Positions 1 to 6,107 of a DNA stretch of 8,081 nt are shown here, one piece after another. The translations under genes were made by a program, and so were the position numbers. Where the stretch lies: positions 1 to 8,081 of the forward strand of contig JACDCP010000144.1 in assembly GCA_013817465.1 (NCBI GenBank), written 5' to 3'. Numbering within the stretch: the first letter of the stretch is position 1; the number at the start of each line of letters is the position of its first letter. Under the pieces are notes generated by a model. It did no database searches. It had not been told where the DNA came from and was given only the letters and a program-made list of their open reading frames with translations. Source of the stretch: Gammaproteobacteria bacterium (GTDB taxonomy: Bacteria; Pseudomonadota; Gammaproteobacteria; Steroidobacterales; JACDCP01).

Positions 1-218
1 CCTCTCGTTCGTGTGCAATGTTCAACAGACATTGGTGGCACTATGATGCCGAAAATCGAGCGGGAGGAGTCCATCCCATCATTGGAGCGGACGGTGACAG
101 TCAGGGCGTGTTTTCTAAGGGTTCATCTCGCCGCCGCTGCGGCGTCGTTCTGAAGTCTTACATGACTATCTCCACTGTCTTGCAAATGAAATATATCTGG
201 AACTTCTAGGATGAGAAC
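1..218. other. Unassigned left-edge stretch
   Basis: I recognise no gene here. Plus-strand frame 1 is open from the left edge to a TGA at 151-153, so the tail of a gene starting outside the window is possible, but the peptide matches no family I know. The second half (about 155-205) is AT-richer than its surroundings and should hold the promoter of the DUF1801 gene. I could not find a -35/-10 pair with acceptable spacing there. Confidence 0.3.
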
Positions 219-638
219 ATGAAAAAGTCGGGCGCAAGCCAAGGCCAGTCGGCATCGGAGCTCATCTCGAAAAGAATCGCCGAACTCGGGGACTGGCGCG
301 GGGAAACCCTCGGCATAATGCGCAAGCTCATCAAGGAAGCAGACCCGGACGTCGTCGAGGAGTGGAAGTGGATGGGCACTCCGGTTTGGTCGCACGAAGG
401 CATCATCTGCACTGGCGAATCCTACAAGAATGTCGTGAAGCTTACCTTCGCCAAGGGCGCGTCTCTGAAGGATCCGGCCCGTCTTTTCAACTCGAGTCTC
501 GACGGAAACGTACGCCGCGCGATCGACATCCACGAAGGAGAAGAAGTTGACGAGCCCGCCTTCAAGGCGCTCGTTCGCCAAGCCGTCGCCCTCAACAGTT
601 CTGGCTTGGTCGGCATCGGTCTGGACGAAGGCGTATAA
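219..638 (+). CDS. DUF1801 domain protein
   Basis: This is a 139-residue soluble protein of the DUF1801 family (YdhG-like fold, also met in proteins annotated as iron chaperone-like). Its biochemical role is not established. The recognisable core starts at about residue 46 (VEEWKWMGTPVW), continues through the GIICTGESYKN and VKLTFAKGASL strands (61-84), and ends with LFNSSLDGNVRRAIDI (89-104) and a C-terminal helix with an AFKALVRQAV motif (114-123). The length fits the single-domain family. There is no signal peptide or membrane segment, so the protein is cytoplasmic. The ATG at 219 follows an AGGA at 208-211 with 7-nt spacing. It stands alone: the next plus-strand gene begins 181 bp downstream, and nothing links the two functionally. 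Family assignment is firm; function is unknown. Confidence 0.88.
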   Translation: MKKSGASQGQSASELISKRIAELGDWRGETLGIMRKLIKEADPDVVEEWKWMGTPVWSHEGIICTGESYKNVVKLTFAKGASLKDPARLFNSSLDGNVRRAIDIHEGEEVDEPAFKALVRQAVALNSSGLVGIGLDEGV

Positions 639-819
639 ATCGAACCTGGCGCCTGCTGATCCAGTGCTTCATGCGGTCGCTGTAATTAAATTCTTGGCGG
701 CGATATACCCATCGCGCTGCCGACTCTCATCATAACGGCCGCAAGCCACAGTAGCGACAGGCCCGGCTCGGTATCCAGATCACTGGTGCGGCGAAGATTC
801 AGACCGTGGGAGGTGACAG

Positions 820-1257
820 ATGACAACGAACGATGGGTCCATTCGCGCAACTGGCCGATGTCTCTGTGGGTCGGTCAGGTATTCCGTACGCGGCCCGTTG
901 CGCTCCACAGTCACGGCATGCCATTGCAGAAGCTGCCGCCGGTTCACTGGCGGCCTCTGGACAGGAACTGTCGCTCGACAGGAGCACGTTGTCATCGAAG
1001 AGAGCGGGTCGCTGAAGTGGTATCAATCGTCAGCACATGCGAAACGGGCCTTCTGCAGCAACTGTGGTTCGAGTTTGTTCTGGCAGGGGCTGGAAGAGCC
1101 CCTTTTCTCGATCGCGGCAGGTTCTCTCGACGAGCCCACTGGCCTCAAGCTCGCCTGTCACGGCTGGACATCCGAGGCAGCCGATTACTGGGATTTCAGT
1201 CCGGACGTGCCACTGAGAAGCGGGCCGTCGGGGCTGGGGCCCCCGGAAGCGGGTTGA
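820..1257 (+). CDS. GFA/CENP-V family zinc-binding protein
   Basis: The product is a 145-residue protein of the GFA family, named after glutathione-dependent formaldehyde-activating enzyme (Gfa/Mss4-like fold). The zinc ligand sets are visible: GRCLCGSVRY with C14 and C16, ACHCRSCRR with C34, C36 and C39, and FCSNCGSSLFW with C79 and C82. The family ending, a GWTSEAADYWDF-like strand, is at 115-126. Most members have no demonstrated substrate, and the formaldehyde-glutathione role holds only for the founding enzyme, so I would not infer formaldehyde metabolism. The ATG at 820 is well supported by a strong ribosome-binding site, GGGAGGTGA, at 808-816. The last 15 residues are rich in Pro, Gly and Ser and look like an unconserved tail. 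The gene converges on the gnd-zwf-pgl operon and has no co-directional partner downstream. Confidence 0.9.
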   Translation: MTTNDGSIRATGRCLCGSVRYSVRGPLRSTVTACHCRSCRRFTGGLWTGTVARQEHVVIEESGSLKWYQSSAHAKRAFCSNCGSSLFWQGLEEPLFSIAAGSLDEPTGLKLACHGWTSEAADYWDFSPDVPLRSGPSGLGPPEAG

Positions 1258-1557
1258 GGGAACTGCGTCGCGGACAGCCAGCGCCTGTATGGAAATCGTG
1301 ACCCGAAGATTCGGAATGGTTCGGCGCTGAAGTGGCTGCCACTCGTCCGGGTCCGGCGTGGATGTCCAAACATGGTTGGAGCGAAGTGGATTGGCGGATC
1401 ACGCGAGACCGGTGGGAGCTGGGTGCGGCCGAGACGAAAGTATGACGCTGGGTTCACACGGCAACACGATTCGAAAGGCCGCCTTGCTCGTCTACAACCC
1501 CGAAGGCAAATACAGGGAGCTGTGACAGTCGGAAGTCCAGGAACCTCTAAATAATTT
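1258..1557. other. Intergenic stretch, no supported gene
   Basis: This is most of the 381-bp gap between two convergent genes. I find no family match. Two very short plus-strand ORFs overlap in different frames: 1362-1445 (27 codons, WRITRDRWELG near its middle, with an open frame back to 1302) and 1442-1525 (27 codons, with RKAALLVYNPEGKYREL at its end). Both read more like real protein than random translation, so a frame-shifted gene remnant is possible, but neither has a clear ribosome-binding site. Longer minus-strand frames through this gap run into the repeat at 1558-1624 and look like artefacts. Confidence 0.35.
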
Positions 1558-1624
1558 GTCGCACCGGCGGAAGCCGGTGTCCAGGCTCTTGAAGACACTG
1601 GATTCCGCTTTTCGCCGGAATGAC
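1558..1624. repeat. Two-armed REP-like palindromic repeat
   Basis: Two 27-base arms (1558-1584 and 1598-1624) are inverted copies of each other, identical at 19 of 27 positions by my count, and separated by a 13-base spacer. Each arm forms its own hairpin. In the left arm CACCGGC (1562-1568) pairs with GCCGGTG (1573-1579) around a GGAA loop. In the right arm ATTCCG (1602-1607) pairs with CGGAAT (1616-1621). Inner TCCAG and outer GTC ends are conserved between arms. This matches the widespread proteobacterial dispersed repeat whose arms read GTCATTCC...TCCAG and whose translation gives a WTPASAG-type peptide. It lies 14 bp beyond the pgl stop and may help end or stabilise that transcript. Confidence 0.75.
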
Positions 1625-1638
1625 GGAATCGTGATCGA

Positions 1639-2334
1639 TCAGCGATTCTTGACGGCGGACCGAACGGCAAAAACCGTCGTGTGCTCGGTCGTCACACGAC
1701 CGGCCGGGATCGATTCATCCCCGTCGAGCAGGCGCGCGAGCACTTCCGCTTTCTGGGCCTCGATAACGAGCCAGAGCCGTTCACGGGCACGGTTGAGCAT
1801 CGGGAAGGTCATCGTCATGCGTCGCCGGCGCTGATACAGGCCGGTTACGGCCACTTCACGATTCTCGATCCCGAGGACGGGGTCATCGGGGATCAGCGAC
1901 GCGGTGTGCCCGTCGCCGCCGATGCCGAGGTGCACCAGGTCGAGCACTGGCGGCGTGCCGGCAATTTGTTCGAGGGTGCGCTGATAAGTCGACGACGCAA
2001 CCACCGGATCCGACTCCTCGACGGGCATGGGATGAGCCTGTGCAGCCGGAATGCCGGCTCGAGCCAGCAGGTTGGTGTCGAGCCCCGTCAAGTTTCGATC
2101 CGTGTGCCCGGCGGGCGCGATGCGTTCATCGACCTGGAACACATGCACGAATTTCCAGGGCAGACTCTCTTCGGCGAACGCGCGCAGCATGCCGGCTGGT
2201 GAATGGCCGCCACTGAAAGCGACGAGGAACCGCCTGCGAGCGGCGATGCTCGCGCGCGCGCAACACGCGATATACGCGGCTGCGGCACAAGATGCCGCGC
2301 CGGCAGAATCGAAAGCCTCCAGCTTCACGCGCAT
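1639..2334 (-). CDS. pgl: 6-phosphogluconolactonase
   Basis: This cytoplasmic enzyme hydrolyses 6-phosphogluconolactone to 6-phosphogluconate, the second step of the oxidative pentose phosphate pathway. The 231-residue length is normal for the DevB/SOL type. Family motifs are all visible in order: SGGHSP at 41-46 (phosphate-binding loop), VDER at 68-71 with H77 and RN at 80-81, LGIGGDGHTASLIP at 136-149 (the hallmark, with the catalytic-region Asp and His), and FPMLN at 177-181. The ATG at 2334 is preceded by GGAG with 3-nt spacing, on the short side but plausible. It is the last gene of the gnd-zwf-pgl operon, 24 bp after the zwf stop, so it probably relies on the upstream promoter. The N-terminal 35 residues are rich in Ala, Cys and Arg and poorly conserved. 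Identification is secure. Confidence 0.96.
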   Translation of the reverse strand: MRVKLEAFDSAGAASCAAAAYIACCARASIAARRRFLVAFSGGHSPAGMLRAFAEESLPWKFVHVFQVDERIAPAGHTDRNLTGLDTNLLARAGIPAAQAHPMPVEESDPVVASSTYQRTLEQIAGTPPVLDLVHLGIGGDGHTASLIPDDPVLGIENREVAVTGLYQRRRRMTMTFPMLNRARERLWLVIEAQKAEVLARLLDGDESIPAGRVTTEHTTVFAVRSAVKNR

Positions 2335-2358
2335 CTGCTCCGGCAGTCACACGCCGCG

Positions 2359-3750
2359 TCAGCCGCACCGGCTTTGTGCCCGTTTCGGGTTGTGCCAACC
2401 CCCGAACTCGGCCGTCAGCTTCTCCGCCGCCTCCGGTCCCCATGAGCCGGGCTTGTAGACTTCGACCGGTGACTTCCTGTTGAGGATCGGCTCCACGATG
2501 CGCCAGGCTGCCTCGACGCCGTCCTGTCGCGCGAAGAGCGTCGGGTCGCCTTCCATGGCGTCGCCGATCAGACGCTCGTAGGCGTCCATTTCATCGGCTC
2601 CCTCGCTGCAGACGAAAAGCTCGGTTTCGCGGCCTTTCATTTTTTCGCCCGGCTCCTTGGTGCGCGCACCGGCAGCGATGGCCACTTGCTTCGGCCCGAG
2701 CCGGAAGCGGAAGTAATTGGCCTGATCGGGTAACGGTTCGTCGAAAATATTGTGCGGCGGCCGGCGTAGCGTTACGAGCACTTCCGTTGCGGTGACGGCG
2801 AGGCGCTTTCCGGCGCGGATGAATATTGGCACGCCCTGCCAGCGCCACGAATCGAGGTGCAGTCGCATGGCTGCGTACGTCTCGACCTGCGAGTCTGCGG
2901 CGACGCCTTCCTCATCGCGATAGCCGCTGAATTGGCCGCGCACGAGCGTGTGCCCAAGCATAGGCCGCATGGCACGGAACACTTTCACCTTCTCGTCGCG
3001 TATTGCCTCGCCGCCTTCGCCGATCGGCGGCTCCATGGCCAGATGGGCCGCCACCTGCAGCAGGTGATTCTGCACCACGTCGCGCACGGCACCCGTCTCT
3101 TCGTAAAACTTACCGCGTCCCTCGACGCCGAACTTCTCGGCCATGGTGATCTGAATGCTGGCGACGTAATTGCGATTCCAGATCGGCTCGAGGAACGAGT
3201 TGGCAAAACGGAAATACATCAGGTTCTGCACCGGCTCCTTGCCGATGTAGTGATCGATGCGGAAAATGTCGTCCTCGTCGAATATCTTGTGCAAGGTCTT
3301 GTTGAGCGACACGGCAGAGGCGAGATCCCGACCGAAAGGCTTCTCGACAACTACACGCGCGGCATCCGCGCAACCGGCATCGCCCAGGTGCTCGACGACC
3401 GTGGGAAACATGCTGGGTGGAATCGCGAGATAGTGCAGCGGACGCTGTGAATTGCCAAGCGATTTCCGCAGTCGCTGGAAGGTGTCGCGCTCGCGATAGT
3501 CGCCGTCGATATAGCCCAGCAGGGACGCGAGCTTGTCGAACGCCTGAGCCTCGACGCCGCCGCCGTGCTCTTCGATGCTCCTGCGCGCACGCTTCTTCAA
3601 CCGCTCGACGTCCCAGCCGGAGCGCGCTACGCCGATCACCGGCACGTCGAGTTGGCCGTGGCGGACCATCGAATGCAATGCCGGAAAGATTTTCTTGTAG
3701 GCGAGATCCCCGGTTGCGCCGAACAGCACCAATGCGTCCGAGGTCTTCAC
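2359..3750 (-). CDS. zwf: Glucose-6-phosphate dehydrogenase
   Basis: The enzyme oxidises glucose-6-phosphate to 6-phosphogluconolactone with NAD(P)+, the entry step of the oxidative pentose phosphate (and Entner-Doudoroff) route. With the GTG start at 3750 it has 463 residues, slightly shorter than the usual 480-500. Visible motifs: Rossmann loop GATGDLA (11-17), EKPFG (136-140, substrate-binding Lys), the signature RIDHYIGKE (164-172), and QNH with H229, the likely catalytic base. The C-terminal domain carries IRAGKRL (311-317) and the closing YKPGSWGP (432-439). The start is chosen because GTG follows AGGAG (3760-3756) with 5-nt spacing and overlaps the gnd stop as GTGA. The frame stays open up to 3999, but those 83 codons lie inside gnd and encode Arg-rich shadow sequence. 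It is translationally coupled to gnd. Confidence 0.96.
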   Translation of the reverse strand: MKTSDALVLFGATGDLAYKKIFPALHSMVRHGQLDVPVIGVARSGWDVERLKKRARRSIEEHGGGVEAQAFDKLASLLGYIDGDYRERDTFQRLRKSLGNSQRPLHYLAIPPSMFPTVVEHLGDAGCADAARVVVEKPFGRDLASAVSLNKTLHKIFDEDDIFRIDHYIGKEPVQNLMYFRFANSFLEPIWNRNYVASIQITMAEKFGVEGRGKFYEETGAVRDVVQNHLLQVAAHLAMEPPIGEGGEAIRDEKVKVFRAMRPMLGHTLVRGQFSGYRDEEGVAADSQVETYAAMRLHLDSWRWQGVPIFIRAGKRLAVTATEVLVTLRRPPHNIFDEPLPDQANYFRFRLGPKQVAIAAGARTKEPGEKMKGRETELFVCSEGADEMDAYERLIGDAMEGDPTLFARQDGVEAAWRIVEPILNRKSPVEVYKPGSWGPEAAEKLTAEFGGWHNPKRAQSRCG

Positions 3751-4763
3751 GGGATCTCCTTTTCCGCATGGCCGCCGAACTCGTGGCGCAAAGCGGAAAG
3801 CAGCCGGTTGGCGAAATCCGCCTCCCCGCGCGAGCCGAAGCGTGCAAACAGCGCGGCGCTCAACACCGGTGCGGGTACGCCTGTGTCGACGGCCGCCTGC
3901 AACGCCCAGCGCCCTTCTCCGGAATCGGAGACGCGACCGGCGAAGTGGTCGAGCGCCGGATCTTCGCGCAGCGCGCGCGCAATCAGATCGAGCAGCCACG
4001 AGCCGATCACGCTGCCGCGACGCCAGAGCTCCGCGATCCCGGCCACGTCAAATTCGTATTGATAACTCTCCGCGTGCGCGAGCGGTGCCGTTTCAGCGTC
4101 GGAGGCGCGCTCATGGCTGCCGCGATTCGCATGGTGCAGGAGGTTGAAGCCTTCGGCATAAGCGGCCATGAGGCCGTACTCGATGCCGTTGTGCACCATC
4201 TTGACGAAATGCCCGGCGCCGGCAGGTCCGCAATGCAGATAGCCGTGACCGGCGGTGCTGTCTGTATCGGCGCGGCCGGGTGTTGGCAATACGGAATCAG
4301 CCGGCGGCGCGAGCGAGGCAAATACGGCATCCAGATGCGCGACAGTGTCGCGCTCGCCGCCGATCATCTGGCAGTAGCCGCGCTCGAATCCGTACACGCC
4401 GCCGCTGACGCCGACGTCCACGTAGCGGATACCCTTGTTGCCAAGCTCCCGCGTCCGGCGGATGTCGTCGCGATAAAACGAATTGCCGCCGTCGATGACG
4501 ATGTCGCCGGGCTCGAGCAGGGGCAGCAGATCCTGAAGCGCGGCGTCGACCGCAGCCGCGGGCACCATCAGCCAGACTGCGCGCGGGCGAATCAGCTTGC
4601 CAGCGAATTCCCGGAGTGAAATTGCGCCGCTTGCGCCTTCTTTTGCCAGCGCCTCAACAACGTCCGGCTTGTGATCGTGGACCACACATTCGTGGCCGCC
4701 GCGCAATAGCCGGCGGACCATGTTGGCGCCCATCCTGCCGAGGCCCAGCATGCCGAGTTGCAT
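3747..4763 (-). CDS. gnd: 6-phosphogluconate dehydrogenase, short form
   Basis: The enzyme oxidatively decarboxylates 6-phosphogluconate to ribulose-5-phosphate. At 338 residues it belongs to the short (YqeC/GndA-like) class of about 300-340 residues, not the 470-residue E. coli-type enzyme. Short-class members are often NAD+-preferring, but cofactor choice cannot be proven here. Motifs: GLGRMG (7-12) in the Rossmann fold, DGGNS (91-95), VSGG (119-122), GYLHCGP (174-180), KMVHNGIEYGLM (188-199, with catalytic Lys and the substrate-binding HNGIEY), and GEGRW (282-286). The ATG at 4763 is preferred over a start 15 codons upstream because the peptide then begins directly with the beta strand MQLGMLGLG and a GAGGG sequence precedes it. 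It is first gene of the operon and ends in a 4-bp overlap with zwf. Confidence 0.95.
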   Translation of the reverse strand: MQLGMLGLGRMGANMVRRLLRGGHECVVHDHKPDVVEALAKEGASGAISLREFAGKLIRPRAVWLMVPAAAVDAALQDLLPLLEPGDIVIDGGNSFYRDDIRRTRELGNKGIRYVDVGVSGGVYGFERGYCQMIGGERDTVAHLDAVFASLAPPADSVLPTPGRADTDSTAGHGYLHCGPAGAGHFVKMVHNGIEYGLMAAYAEGFNLLHHANRGSHERASDAETAPLAHAESYQYEFDVAGIAELWRRGSVIGSWLLDLIARALREDPALDHFAGRVSDSGEGRWALQAAVDTGVPAPVLSAALFARFGSRGEADFANRLLSALRHEFGGHAEKEIP

Positions 4764-4796
4764 GGCGTTCCCTCTCGTCTGCAACGAAAGAGCGCC

Positions 4797-4802
4797 ATGA
4801 TA
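4797..4802 (-). promoter_or_regulatory. Possible -10 box upstream of gnd
   Basis: On the minus strand the hexamer TATCAT lies about 34 bases before the gnd start codon, at a plausible distance for a -10 element. No good -35 hexamer sits 16-18 bp further upstream (the sequence there is CGCGGC-like), so this is only a weak candidate. The gnd-zwf-pgl promoter must fall somewhere in 4764-4943 if the operon is transcribed independently of the genes to its right. Confidence 0.2.
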
Positions 4803-4825
4803 GACCATGCGCGCACGAAGCCGCG

Positions 4826-4915
4826 AAAAAGAAAACGGGGTCAGACTGCCATTTCGTTAATCGTCATGCATACAAGCCATGCGCGTGACGAATCGCAGAC
4901 AGACCCCGATTTTTT
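4826..4915 (-). terminator. Probable terminator after the six-Cys secreted gene
   Basis: Read on the minus strand, the palindrome at 4831-4916 folds into a long hairpin whose 3' side ends in GACCCCG followed by TTTTCTTTTT (4835-4826). This is the layout of an intrinsic terminator, placed about 30-110 bases after the stop codon of the gene at 4944-5507 and before gnd. The plus-strand reading also ends in a T run (4910-4915), so it could act in both directions. The stem is longer and less perfect than a typical terminator, so the role may be secondary to its origin as a repeat. Confidence 0.5.
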
Positions 4916-4916
4916 C
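4831..4916. repeat. GGGGTCAGAC-bounded palindrome, MITE/REP-like
   Basis: The stretch is one long imperfect palindrome. The left arm (about 4832-4857) reads AAAACGGGGTCAGACTGC, then ATTTCGT. The right arm, read on the minus strand from about 4915 to 4888, gives AAAATCGGGGTCTGTCTGC, then ATTCGT. By hand I count about 22 matching bases, three mismatches and two single-base bulges. An inner GCAT (4868-4871) and ATGC (4879-4882) pair around a 7-base loop. The long terminal arms with no coding content fit a small non-autonomous element. Terminal motifs of the GGGGTCAGA type are familiar to me from dispersed elements in proteobacterial genomes, sometimes near Y1 (RAYT) transposases, but I cannot confirm its copy number here. 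Confidence 0.7.
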
Positions 4917-4939
4917 AGTCCGATTTCTTCTCTACCAGC

Positions 4940-4949
4940 GGGGTCAGAG
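4940..4949 (+). repeat. Solo GGGGTCAGA half-site overlapping a stop codon
   Basis: GGGGTCAGAG repeats the left-arm motif GGGGTCAGAC of the palindrome at 4831-4916 in the same orientation, about 100 bp away. Its TCA (4944-4946) is the minus-strand TGA that ends the secreted six-cysteine gene. It may be a relic or solo end of the same element family. At 9 bases identical, coincidence is not excluded. Confidence 0.4.
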
Positions 4950-5507
4950 CCGCGCGCAGTAATGCCTGCCATCCGGGGACATTGAGCAGGTCAGGGAGCC
5001 ACCCGAGCCGAGCAGCTCGCTGAGCCCGCAATCGCCATAAATACAGAATGAAGTCCCATACCGGTATTCGCCGACGACGCGAGAGGCGCCGGGGCTCGGC
5101 GACCCGCTGCTTAGCTGCTGTGAGAGCTCACCACGCGCGAAAGCCCGGCTGAAAGCGCTGCGGAAAGTTTCGCGGGGCCGGCGCAGGATCATGCCGCTAT
5201 CCTGCTGCACGGTTGGACCGCATTGCGGCAGACAGAAGCGCGCATATACGGCGCCGGCGCGGAACTGGCCGCCGACATTGCGAAACTCCGCCATGCCGTC
5301 ATACCGCTGGCCCACCTCAGCCCAGAATTTTTCGGCGACCGTCAGCACGCCGAAGGCCTCGCTCAAGCGATCGACGTTGATATTGACTACCACCTTTGGC
5401 AGCGGCTCGATTTCGTCCTGATAGCCCACGATCGCCACTGCAGGTGTCGCTGCGCCTGCGGCGATACCGGCGAGCAGAATCACCATGCTTCGCATCCATG
5501 TACGCAT
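4944..5507 (-). CDS. Secreted six-cysteine protein, unknown function
   Basis: I do not recognise a family. The 187-residue product begins with a convincing Sec signal peptide: MRTWMR basic start, hydrophobic core SMVILLAGIAAGA, and a likely signal-peptidase site after TPAVA (residue 25). The mature part is therefore exported to the periplasm or beyond. It contains six cysteines in three close pairs, C92/C96 (FCLPQCG), C155/C160 (FCIYGDCG) and C174/C184 (TCSMSPDGRHYC), all suited to disulfides. A Ser/Pro/Gly linker lies at 134-142, and the C-terminus is right at the last Cys. The start at 5507 is chosen because GGGAGGA sits at an ideal distance; the alternative ATG at 5513 is too close to it. 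It is separated by 141 bp from the upstream DUF2269 gene and followed by a probable terminator, so it may be monocistronic. Confidence 0.8.
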   Translation of the reverse strand: MRTWMRSMVILLAGIAAGAATPAVAIVGYQDEIEPLPKVVVNINVDRLSEAFGVLTVAEKFWAEVGQRYDGMAEFRNVGGQFRAGAVYARFCLPQCGPTVQQDSGMILRRPRETFRSAFSRAFARGELSQQLSSGSPSPGASRVVGEYRYGTSFCIYGDCGLSELLGSGGSLTCSMSPDGRHYCARL

Positions 5508-5648
5508 CGTCATTCCTCCCTGGATCGATGACCAGTCCATCCGAAACACGAGGCTAAGCCGCGGTGCGGTCTTCCGCAGCCGTGCTTTTCCGGGTTATGT
5601 CGACAGATTTGCCTCTTCGAGGTGCTTTTTGTCAGCTCAGCTCAACGC

Positions 5649-6107
5649 TCAGATTCCCGGCTTGAAGACCATCAGCACGAACAACACCAGCACTCCCGTA
5701 AAAGCGGGACCACCCAGCAGGCACCAGCGACGGAACAGGCGATAGAACTGCGCCGGCAATTCACCACCGCCATTGGCGAGCTTCCATAACCTGTATTGAA
5801 TGATGACAACGGGTATCCAGCAGGCGCCGACCAGGAGATAGATCGCCGTCACGGCAACGAACCAGGCTGAGTCGAAACGAAATCCAAGCTCGACCATGAG
5901 CATCACACCCGTAACGGGCTGAATGATCACTGCCGGGGTCGTGAAGACCCAATCGGCGAGGATCGCGTTGCGCGCTGTCACGCGGATTGCGCCCCGATCG
6001 CCGCTCCGCACGGCATTCCACAGGAAGAACGCTGTGCCGAGCCCGGTGCCCAGCAAAAGTGTCGCGCTGATGACATGCACGAGCTTCAGGCTCAGATAAA
6101 TTGTCAT
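5649..6107 (-). CDS. DUF2269 family integral membrane protein
   Basis: The 152-residue product is an inner-membrane protein with four predicted hydrophobic segments at about residues 5-30, 53-74, 82-104 and 132-148. Family features include LKLVHVISATLLLGTGLGTAFFLW at the N-terminus (conserved His 11, early in the first helix), ADWVFTTPAVIIQPVTG in the second (51-67), and YRLWKLA at the end of the third. The molecular function of DUF2269 is unknown; the early conserved His has prompted comparison with cytochrome-b-like membrane proteins, but I cannot support heme binding here. The ATG at 6107 overlaps the TGA of the upstream oxidoreductase gene as ATGA, so translation is probably coupled. It is the last gene of the rhomboid/oxidoreductase cluster. 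The stop is followed by a 141-bp spacer before the next start. Confidence 0.87.
   Translation of the reverse strand: MTIYLSLKLVHVISATLLLGTGLGTAFFLWNAVRSGDRGAIRVTARNAILADWVFTTPAVIIQPVTGVMLMVELGFRFDSAWFVAVTAIYLLVGACWIPVVIIQYRLWKLANGGGELPAQFYRLFRRWCLLGGPAFTGVLVLFVLMVFKPGI

Noticed and set aside
18..209. 63-codon plus-strand ORF at the left edge
   Set aside because: It has no ribosome-binding site, no family resemblance, and ends just before the DUF1801 gene in a region that is AT-rich and more likely regulatory.
1185..1670. 161-codon minus-strand open frame
   Set aside because: Its only recognisable peptide comes from translating the palindromic repeat at 1558-1624. The rest overlaps the GFA gene and pgl in other frames.
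2240..2280. CG-alternating stretch (GCGCGCGCGC) within pgl
   Set aside because: It is short, sits in an Ala/Arg-rich part of a well-identified coding region, and is explained by codon choice in GC-rich DNA.
3751..3999. N-terminal extension of zwf by 83 codons
   Set aside because: The extension lies inside gnd and is Arg-rich. The GTG at 3750 has a good ribosome-binding site and gives the normal start of the enzyme just before its Rossmann motif.
3417..4619. 400-codon plus-strand open frame
   Set aside because: It is antisense to gnd and zwf, is rich in Arg, Ala and Pro as expected for a GC-rich shadow frame, and has no family motifs. The minus-strand genes are unambiguous.
5612..5630. Hairpin CCTC-TTC-GAGG followed by a T run, plus strand
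   Set aside because: It resembles a short terminator only on the plus strand, where there is no gene upstream to terminate. The 4-bp stem is weak.
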